A stretch of 64,000 nucleotides of DNA from positions 1,922,001 to 1,986,000 of the forward strand of contig WARS01000051.1 in NCBI GenBank assembly GCA_008933995.1, in the 5' to 3' direction. The notes under the pieces were generated by a model that was not told where the DNA came from, made no database searches, and saw only the letters and a program-made list of their open reading frames with translations. This document shows positions 49,001 through 59,800 of the stretch, piece after piece (positions within the stretch are counted from its first letter, which is position 1; each line of letters begins with the position of its first letter). This DNA is from Datnioides undecimradiatus (taxonomy: Eukaryota; Chordata; Actinopteri; Lobotiformes; Datnioididae). A program made the translations under genes and the position numbers.

Positions 49001-52000
49001 TCACCCTCATATGTTCCACTCCTCAGTATCTCACTGACTTTCTCTAGGTCCTCTTTGACTTTCTCTAAGTCCTTCTCCATTATTTCTAATGGTTCTCCAG
49101 AAATATCGTCAGTCCCTTTCTCTAAACCACACCCTCCTAAGGAATGAGATTTCTCTGTGGAGTCTGCAGTCAAGATGGCAGTCATTTTGATCAAATCTTG
49201 TTTCATCTCTGACACGTCGGATAGGAGGTCTGGCTCTCGGATCAGCTCTGATTTGAGGCCTGATGTCTCCGTCTCTTCATCTTCCATTTGGAAGAAGAAC
49301 AAGTAAGGAGTAAAGAAAATCAAAATTTCAAATCAAAGGAGACAGACATTGGAGAATGTGGTCAGGAAAAGATTGGAACACACTGCAGGGATCATAGGAC
49401 AACAAATTCACAATGGGTTCTACATCAGGGTTTCAGAGGAATTGGGCTTGTATTTTCATGTCTTTTGGGAACTGTGGTAAAGCAAAGGCTAAATCATACC
49501 AATGGGAAATGATATGAGCAGGAAATAACTTGCTTATACACTCAGCACATTCATACTCACAAGACAAAACTATAGCACAAAACTAAAATACATTACAAAA
49601 ACTAAAGCTAGAAACACTAGAAGTAAAACCAGGTTACAAGGAAAACCACAAGTATTATGGAACAAGGGACAACAAAGGAAACAAAGAAACATCAAGACAT
49701 CTCAAGATTGCTCAAATGTATGACAAATGTCAATGTGATAACAGGTGAAAATGGCCTGAAAACAACTCAAAATACTAGTTGTATCTATCAAAGAAAGCCA
49801 GTGAGAACATACTGAACATATAATGATTTGCCATGCTTTTAATTTTAAACAAAGCAGATCATTTATTTTCACAAATTGAAAGTAAGAAGCTTCACTTGAA
49901 TACTGAATAAAGACATCTTGGAGGAAGAGACAAAATTGTAATTCCATTTGTCCTTCATTCAGCCTTAAGTTTAAATAAACATTTCAAATATAAGTGAAAT
50001 GAAAACTAAAATAAGAAAAAACTGTGCACAAAACCAGGAGTACATGGTGTTGTGAAGAGACATTCCAAAAGGCACATAAACAGATGAACAAATGAACTCT
50101 TATTAACAAGACATCACAAGTAATCATTCAGACATACAAACACACGCATACACATTTATGCAAGGCAAGTTATTTCCATGCAAAGCAAAGGGAAGTGCTG
50201 ATGGAAATGTCCTGGTGAAGAATGAGTGGAAAGTTCAGTGTACTGTCTAACTCCATTAGAGGAGAGAAGAGCTGCTTGTTAAAATGTCGTCATTCAGTAA
50301 TGTGGTGAGTTCTTGTTCCATTTACACAACTGCTCTCATACATTTACATTTAATGTCAGTATCATCTATTGTATTTCCCCAAAGAGGACATACATGGAAT
50401 TTTAATGTATAACATATGTTCCATGTATGGTTCATTTATACCATATACAATGGGCTGTTTTATTAGAGCTACAGTATACTGTTGCCAGTTTCCATTTTAG
50501 ACATTTTCCATAACTACATCAACAAGGTAAGAAGGGTAGCAGGGAAAGGATTGAGAAAGGCAGCTTTACCACTAGAGCTGGAGGAATACTTATAATCTAG
50601 CATCTCATGTCCGGGAACTGGATGCTTGCGCTCACACTAGCGTCCAGTTTCAGGAACTCTAAGTGCATATGGGTGTGAGCAACTAAGGTTTGAAATTTGC
50701 GTGACCAGAGGTGCAAGTACAACCCTGGCAGAGCATTACACAGGGTTGTATCAGGATGAACACATTATTAGGAAGAGGAGGGCAGCATCAGCAGCTAGAG
50801 TCCAGTTGTGCTTCACTGATGACAAATCACGTTAACTCCTCTCATCTCCTTGAAAAACTGATCTTATTCCCATTCTTGCCATTATAACTACAATTACAAC
50901 TACAGCTAATTATTTATTATTAGAACTCATACAGGCAGCATAATGAGTCTGTCCTAATGTTACAAAAGTGGATATTTTGACAACCCCAGTTGCATCACTC
51001 CACCCACTTCAAGTGGGTTTGTTCCAAACTGTTACAGTGAAAATGGTGCTATGAAAATTGTGCTACTGCAAGATTTTGGGCAGCACAAAATTAGAGGCCT
51101 TTATTACATTAACATCACCACAATATGAATGATTTTAATTATGATGTACATACGTAGATGGCAGTGTGTAACTCTTTGTCCATATGTCCAGTCTTAAATT
51201 GTAAATGGGAAAGTGTTAAAGTAAAGACAGTGAGGTAGGTGTGAAATCAGAAAAGAAGGAAAGTAAAAAGTGAAGTTAAGCCTCAGGAGAAACAGAACAT
51301 TGACATGGGGAGGTGCAGGTAACAGCTTTCTGTTTGTTTGACAAGACAAAATACATGAAGCTTAAAGGACTTTGATAAAATGCCTATGGTCAAAATGGGC
51401 TAAGCTGGTGGTGTCAGTGAATCACTCTGGTTATTCCTCTTGTTGTTGTACTTCATTAGACTAACTAGCCATATAATATTAGTATTTTCCCATATTAGTT
51501 TGGTTAATAAAGACAAGCGGACATGCAGTATTATTATAGAAAAACAACCATTTTAGCACAAGATACGAAGAAATTTTAAATAGAAAAAATGTCTTACATT
51601 TCTCCAGTGTTCTGCTGGTCTGGAACAAAATATGGAAAATGGATTACAGTTAGCTTTGGTTCATCCACTGTAAGTTAAGCTACTACTAGCATGGCAATTT
51701 CTAGTGCAGGAAAAGAACGCAAAGGACACACACATACAACACGACAGCAAAAAATGAACTATGCCACTGACAAATCACATCTAATCTACTACTGTACAAA
51801 AGGTCAGCGGAGCTAGTTAGCAGACGAGGGAGGGGGAAGCGGTGGCTGCTTTTACCTCTTCCTCTTGCTCTTGGTCTGAGTCGGACTCCTTTTGGGAGCA
51901 AGAAGCAGCGAGAAGCAGAAAGATGTACAGATAGAAACAACAGCGACATTAAAGAGGGAAAAGGGACAGGGGGCAATGTATGGTTACCATAGCAACGAAG

Positions 52001-55000
52001 ACAACAAGTCAGTGTGATTTCAGGGAAAGCCACAGTGTTTCTTACGCTGCATTAGGCAAACGTTTTGCCCCTACCGTAGTCTGGACCTTGTTTTTTGTTT
52101 CTTGGTGCTTTTGACACAAAGCATCAGGAACTAGCCATGCTGTCCAGACTAGATATCAAGTTGCATAACCTCTGGGATAACAGGTCCAGAATATTTTTCC
52201 TGTGATCTGAGTACTGGCCTCCAGCCTGTTATGTTGCCTAGTACAGCCTTGTTGATGGCTCAGTGGGTAGAAAACAATTTTCACAGTAGAGTAGCAACCA
52301 TGAGTATAAAGTTAGAATTTTAGCTGCTCATAGCAATATTCCAGTTAACTAACTGGCAAGTTAACATTGATATAAGAACTAAGAATTTAATTTATCAATT
52401 AAGAAAATATTGGGGAGTATGTTGTGGAACAGTGTAGTGACTAAGGGAAATACATTACAATGGTACAGGGAAAAAGAGCTCCAGCTTGCAGTATGGTTCC
52501 TCTTACAAACACAGGATCTCATTGAAGTGCTTGAGCCAAACAACAGTATAGCACCCTTACCTTGCAATACGATGGGAGGGTGATGTTGAGGTTGCATATA
52601 GCATTTTGGGTGAGTGACCTGTAGTTCCTGGGTTCTTTCATAAAGGAGAGACGACCACATGGCTCCTGAGTGTTGTCTCTGATCTGCAACAGCCAAGCAG
52701 TTTGTTATTAGTCAGACAACTGTTCCTGTGGTGGAAAATCAATACTGTATGCAAATAGAGCATTCAGATACAAAACGGGCATTCAAAAACATTGCTTGGT
52801 TCTTTGTGAAATCCAGAAATAAATTATCGGGCTCACTTTGATGAAAAGTGCTAGTCTGTTCTCCTTAAAGGCAAAGAAGCTGAACAGATGGTGCTGGCCA
52901 CTTTTGGTAAGTGGAACAAGGTTTCCAAAGCAGTCTGCATAGATAGGTTTGCCTTCCAGTACCTGAGAAATATAAAAAGCAGATGAGCTCAAGAGCTAAA
53001 TAAACTTGACCAATGAATGCTGCATTTAAAAAAAACAACCAACTTTTAAAATCAAAAGTCATTCCCGTATCATTCAAGACAGTGGTTCTCCTTCCTCACC
53101 TCCACGTCTCGGCTGCGGGCCACCTCTGTAAAGTTCTCCTGCTGCTCCAGAGTTTTGTCGATCTTGTCATCAGTCATGCAGAAGCAGCGCAGTCGGGCCT
53201 CGATGGGGTCATGGGTCTTGGCGAAAATGACAAACTTGGCCATGTAGGGAACACAGATAATCTCACGGTATACCTGAGTGGAGAAGTTGACAGATTCCTG
53301 GACTTGCCGACAGTCTATCAGCCAAAATCTAGAAAGGAGAAGAGGATTGGAAGTAAGGTTAGGATCCTTTTAAATCAATAATCAATTTAGACGTCTCATA
53401 ACATATTCTTTTTTATGTTACCTTGCAGACACATTGGTGGTGAAGGAGACACAGTCGTTGATGAATGTTAATGGTGTGGTTCCTGTTATGTCCTCCCATT
53501 GAGCAGGAGTTGTTCCACCTGGAGACAAACAACAGGAGTCCCATCTTAGAATGTACACATATGCGTGGTTGATCTATACAGAGATTTCCATGTGTGTCTT
53601 ATCTAACCAGTGATACTGCAAAGCAGTCGTAAAGTGGGGGTGTCCCCTCCGAAACCATTGAGGACCGGGTCAGAGTTGCTCTTGGGGACAGGGATGGTCA
53701 TGGTGATGGGTTTATGGAACTTCCTCCTGCGTGGTTCCAGAGTGACAATGGGACTGAAGGTGGCCTTGTTGCCCAGGATCTTCCTCACTACATCCACGCT
53801 AACTGGCTGGGCCTGGGAGAGTAGAGAGAGAATACAACAATTACTGTCATTGTGTAAGTTCATGCACTGATGATGGTCTCCTAAAAGATGCTGTCGTCAG
53901 TGGACTTGCACCAGGATTGTCAATGTCATACAACAACCATCTAAACTAACATTTCAAATAGATCCACTTTCAGAGACCTCATACCGAATTACCCAAAAGT
54001 TCTACCACCACGCCACCTTGACAAACAATGCCACTGTTTCCAATGGATCCAATCCTTCTTCTCCAAAATGATAAATGTTGAGTGTCCACATGCCTAGCAA
54101 TAAGGTATGTCTGGCTGGTATGCCCACTGCAAAGAAAGTCAGCTTCTAGGACAATATTTGTCACTTACCTGCAGTCCAACCCTGATCCTCTTGGTGAGGG
54201 CCCCCTCAGGAAAAACTGCCTGTACTTGGGGCACAACAGTGCTGCTCAGGATACCGCCTTCAGGACCAATCAGATTACTGTCTTGCTTGATGCGCGACAC
54301 CACGGCAAAGTATTGTGGGAAATCTCTGGTGATGATACGGCAAACACGCTTCCTCTCCAGCTCCTCTGGCGTGTCCAGCTCTGGAGAGGGACAATAATTT
54401 AAGAATACAGGAATAAATTCATCTTCTTAAGGTCTGTGGTTTTCAACTCATGGTTGGATGTACTGGTAAACCGACAGGTGCTGACCTTCATCCATGCCAT
54501 TGAGTATCTGGTTGAGTTCCTCTTGGGTGTGTTCACAGTGATGCTCCTTCCAGCTTTCTCCAGTCTCACTCCTCAGGATCACCAGTTCCCTCTCTTTCCC
54601 CCGCAGGGCAGCAAAGTGGGGGATCTCCACAATTACAGGACTGGAGAGGTAAAAGACATGTAATATAAGCGAACATGTGCAGAATGTCATGGATCATAGG
54701 AGTATATGAGTTACTTCCTCTGAGCTGCTGTGTCTCTTTTTAATCCTTTTGGCTTTTAGCATCTTACTGCTAATGCCAGTAGCCTTTTCAGTGATTAGTT
54801 GAACCTGCAGATCCATGGTAGTTGGTATTCATCTGTTTAACACCCAAAACAAAACTATGTGATTGTTAAAAACTAGTTTTTAAAGGTGCAAACAGGATTA
54901 GATTGTAGTCTTGACCTTATAAACCTGTGCTATCAACAACCTGTTCATCAAGACAACCTTCTGCATTCCTACTTTAGTGAGCTGCCCACCTCGGTTGCTC

Positions 55001-56830
55001 ACCACAAAGTAAAATGCCAATTGTGAGCAAAACAATAACTACTGCACAATCTTCCACTACATCAAGATGTATTCATTTATTGAATTTCCTCTTTAATACT
55101 TACCTGATGTGCATTATCATAACAAGCTAGCAACAACACATATCTATAAGAGGCATGCTACAAGAACAATCCGACACAGGACAAACACAGCTATTAATTA
55201 ATGCATAACTGCAGTTATTTTCATGTGATATTTACTGGGTTCTTTGGCCTGAAAGTGCATAATAATATTTTATACAAGCTTTTAAAATGTGTTTTTTAAA
55301 GTATTCTGGTCACACCAAGGGCTGGCTGAACAACTTCAACACCTACAATGTGATGGCATTCAGAAGATCTAACTATTTTTTGTAGTTTGGAATCAAAATG
55401 TGCAAAATGAATAAGGCATTCAACATGTTTATGCTTCATGATTTGATTTTAAATTTGTAAGTTTGATTCTCCACATCTCTCAGTTTGTGATTTACACTTA
55501 GCCACCCAACTATTTTAAGAAAACTGACCTGCTGGTCAACTTAACATTTACGTGAAAGGAAAAAAAAAACAATTGAACAACATGCAGCCAAATGTCACCT
55601 GGTTCCCTACCTACACAGGCCACAGAACTACTTAAATGTCACACAAAAATAAAAATTAAACACGCATTTCTAAGAAAACAGGAAGCATTAAAACATAGAC
55701 ACAGAAATGGAAAAGGCTAAGCGGAGGAGAGGGATTAAAGAAAGCGAGAAACAGCAGCGTGATGTCTAGAGGGTCGTAAGCAACAGGTGAAGTGGGGCAC
55801 AAGACATTAAGTGTGACAGGACGAGAATGTACAGACAAAATAACATCAGATGAACGGGTTTGTAAAGGAAAACACTGAGAATGGCATCCATGGATTGTTT
55901 CATATGCAAAACCGTTTGTTTCCACCCTACCCAAGGAATTTTGTCCCCGGCGGGCCGAGCTGGAGGATTCTGCTAACCAAACTCTCACCCTCATTAAGAG
56001 GTGGAGGGGCACTGGGGAGGTGGAGTTTACTGTGCGAGCGACCGAGCATCCATACGCAGCAGTGAGGAAGAGAGAGCACACACAATGTTTTGGTTTGGTG
56101 CAAAACGGGAACCCCATGGACTGATTTGACACAGCTGAGTCAGATTATTATCACTGTGGTCATTTGTAACCACATGTCTACGGAGGCCAAAAGTGTTCAA
56201 AATCAAGTAAATGAATAAATATGAAGCCGGGACATTAATAATTACAGTAAATACAAAGAAAACATAAAACAAACATGAAATTGTTAAAAAAATTCAGTAA
56301 CTTTTAATATCTCATTATTTAATATGATTCCTCCTGTTTCTTTTCCATGCTTACTATCAGTTATATTAAGTTCCAATTCTTTATAATTTAGATTTTTTTT
56401 CAAATAGCATATTTAATTTCAGTTGCAAACTTGTCTTGCCATCAAGCAAACGGGGCAGAGCTTTGATGTGATTGGCTGCTTTTATGAGCCTATGACATGA
56501 AGAAATTATAAAAAGCTGCTGAAATTAAACCAAACTGACTTGCGATAAACTCTGTTATTATGCAAAAAGCAGCATACAATAAAATGTCATGGCAATCAAA
56601 ACAAAAATGTAAATATGTGTTGGATTTAAAATTTTCATGATGATATAATTTTATAATACAATATGTATGTATGTACGTTTGTCTTTTTCCATACAAATAT
56701 TGAAATATAGAAAATGCATGATATTCAATATTTAATGCAATTAAAACAATTGCATTCCAACACTTTTGAACACTTTGGGTCTGTGCATTGCTCTAGGCCA
56801 GTGAGGATAGTTTACAGTTCAAAATATATA

Positions 56831-56867
<37 letters not shown>

Positions 56868-59800
56868 AATTCAAATGTTTATTTTCAAAATGCCAAATAA
56901 AAAGTGATCATTATTATTTCATAAAGCTACTGATCATCTTGAGTTAGAATGAGGCAGGTTTCACAGTTAAATACTAAAATATTTACATATGATCACTGGA
57001 ACATGATATTTCAGTAGTTTGGTCAGTGAGAACCTCCATGAAGTCAGCGACTGATCTGCGATGAACTGACTGGATGGTAAACTCACAACCAAAGTACAGG
57101 TGTTTTTGTTTTTATGAGACATTAACAGCAGAGGGCAGACTCTGCGGCCACATATCAAACCAATCATGGTGCAATGTGCTGCAGGTGGAGTTAATAAGAC
57201 TTTTTTGTCGTTCAGGGTTGCAGAGAAGGTTAAAAAGAGTTAGACGGCAGCTGTTGTAAAAGAAAACAGGGCATGCTGAAGAGCAGAGACTAACAGATCC
57301 CTGGTGCTGGGAGAAAGCAAGAGCAGATACAGAAACAGTTTTAGTACGGCAGAGGCAGAGGATAAATGAATCTGAAAGAAAAGGGGCAGCAGGTTGTGAG
57401 CTTATTAAAATCATGATCAACAGCCTGACTGTAGAGGCACTAGCCATTCATGGTTATTGATTATGAAACACTTTATAAAGTCATGTTTGAGCTTTAATTT
57501 GAAAAGTTATTGGCAGAGAATATCCAAACCTGTGTAAACAGTTATTCAGTCCTGTAGTATCGTTACATTTACCTGCTGGTGTCTGCACTATCTCTCTTTC
57601 CCTCTGACTCATTCACTCATTCATTCCACCCCCGAAGCCTTACCCGAGGAACTGGGCTCCAGACGGCCCCACCTCGATGAGCCTGCTGGCGAGACCCTCG
57701 CCCTCAACCATCGGGGGCATGGTGGCCAGACGGTGTCTCTTCACCAGGCGGCACGTCACCCGGGTGGGCGCGCTGCACTTCCTGGGCGGGATGATGATGC
57801 GTAGGCCGTTGTGCCGGCAGCCTCGCATGGCTCCACCTCTGGCATCCACCATGAAGCTGACCAGGAAGCTGAGGTGGAACATGAGATATTTCCACAAATT
57901 AAAGACATTTCAGATTGATGCCATTGAGCGGTGAGAACATACACACCAAACAGGGAGGTAGATTGTTCGCATAAAAGCAACACCAGCAGCATCTCAGAGG
58001 TAAAAACAGCGATCAGCTGCCTGCAGGGCTTTTATTCCAAAATGATACACATATCCTGGAAGTTAAGTGTTGAATGATTTACATGTTTGAAACTAAAAAA
58101 CTAAACTTTCAAACTAAAAATGCTCTTTTTGATTTTGGAGACAAAAGCTGAACGGGGGAAAAAATGAATCTGCTGATGAAGACCATGTGATCAAAAGCTC
58201 CAGAACAAGTGAGCTCTGTGTCAAGTAGGAAGGACTGGGTTTTTTTTATATAACTGCAATTTTAATATAATAGATGGACCTAGCAACATTTTCCTTATGG
58301 AGTATGTTCTTACATATTCAATTCATGCATATTTGAGGCAAACCCATGTAGCCCACTGTGGCCAGCAGTGGCAATTACAGAGTAATGCTGCAGACTAATA
58401 TGCAGTTCCACAGAAGTTAGACTAGCAGAGCAGTTTTAAAGTCAGTGAACTGACCCATTAATGTCAGTTTAACAGATATGTCTTTCTTTAGCTAGCTAAC
58501 ATTAGCCACCGTATGCTAATGGTCACTGCAGACTGCAGCAGCAAAACCTGTGAGTGTAACAGAGCAGATGTGTATGTTACTGCAGATGAATTCAAGGGTT
58601 TCTAAGAGGAACAAGGAGGTATTTTTGTTGAAAAGTCATTGAAAGTTACTATGACCTAATGCATTTTAATGTAAAATTGATCATAATTAAATTACCAATC
58701 TAAATCTATATAAAACATCAGTCTTCATACTATAACTCGTCATATTTTAGTAATATATTTCATGCAGACAGGGATCTCGCTCCCCATGCAAAGTGGCAAA
58801 CACTGTATGCACATGGATCACACATCTCAATGAGGGGGAGTATGGGTGTGATGAGGTGATCTGACATCATACCCACTTCTAATGTGATCTGGCCCTGGCT
58901 TCAGTAAAGCAAACAACACAAGTTTTAAAGAACACACAGACTTAACACGCGTTATTGGATTCAGCAACACGACCAGTGGACTGTTAGCAGACAGAGTGCT
59001 GACACGTACCTCGGTGCTTTACTTTAATATGGTAAGAGGATAAAACCTACGTAGGACACCCTCATTCTCACGTATATGTTACACAATAATACTTAGTTTA
59101 TATAATAAACCTTAGTTTAAGCCAAACTTACATGAAACATTGGTGGGTGTGTTAGTGGAAATGCACAATTCACGAGACACTGAATGAAATCAACAAACAT
59201 GTCCTCAACTTCCACTGTCTCTTTTGACCCAGAGAGCCACAATTTAAGGTCTGCATCACATGATCTGCCCATGTGGATACGTGAACTCATAACATGGAAC
59301 TGGGTGCACTGTTCAGAAGTCGGGTGTAAATGATTTGGCACGGTGTAAAGCCAAAGAGAAACGTGCATGAGGCAGTGCCTGTTGAGGACAGCGACACATA
59401 CACCTCTCCACCAGGAGAGCACACTGTGTGTGGGGGGGAGGAAGAGCGCGATGAAGATGAGGAGGGGGAGAATGATTTAACCGAGGCGCAGAAGGTCACC
59501 TGCTGTGGTCTCCATGATCATGGCACGGAGAGGAATGGCTAAAAACAGCAACCACATTGGACAGAAAGGAATCAAAAGTCAGGCAGAAACAACTGAGAAA
59601 CACAGGAACCCAGAGAGGGAAAGCAGAGCAGACATGACACCGTCAGAAAAAGGAAAACACAGAGCACAGAAAATCAAAAATACACTATGCCCTGTAGGAG
59701 TGTAGTGGCGATTTAAGAGATCACTGGGAAACATCTCATCAACATTATATTATATCTGTTTGTCTATTTTGTCTGTCTATCTGTAATTTCCCCGGTGTGG

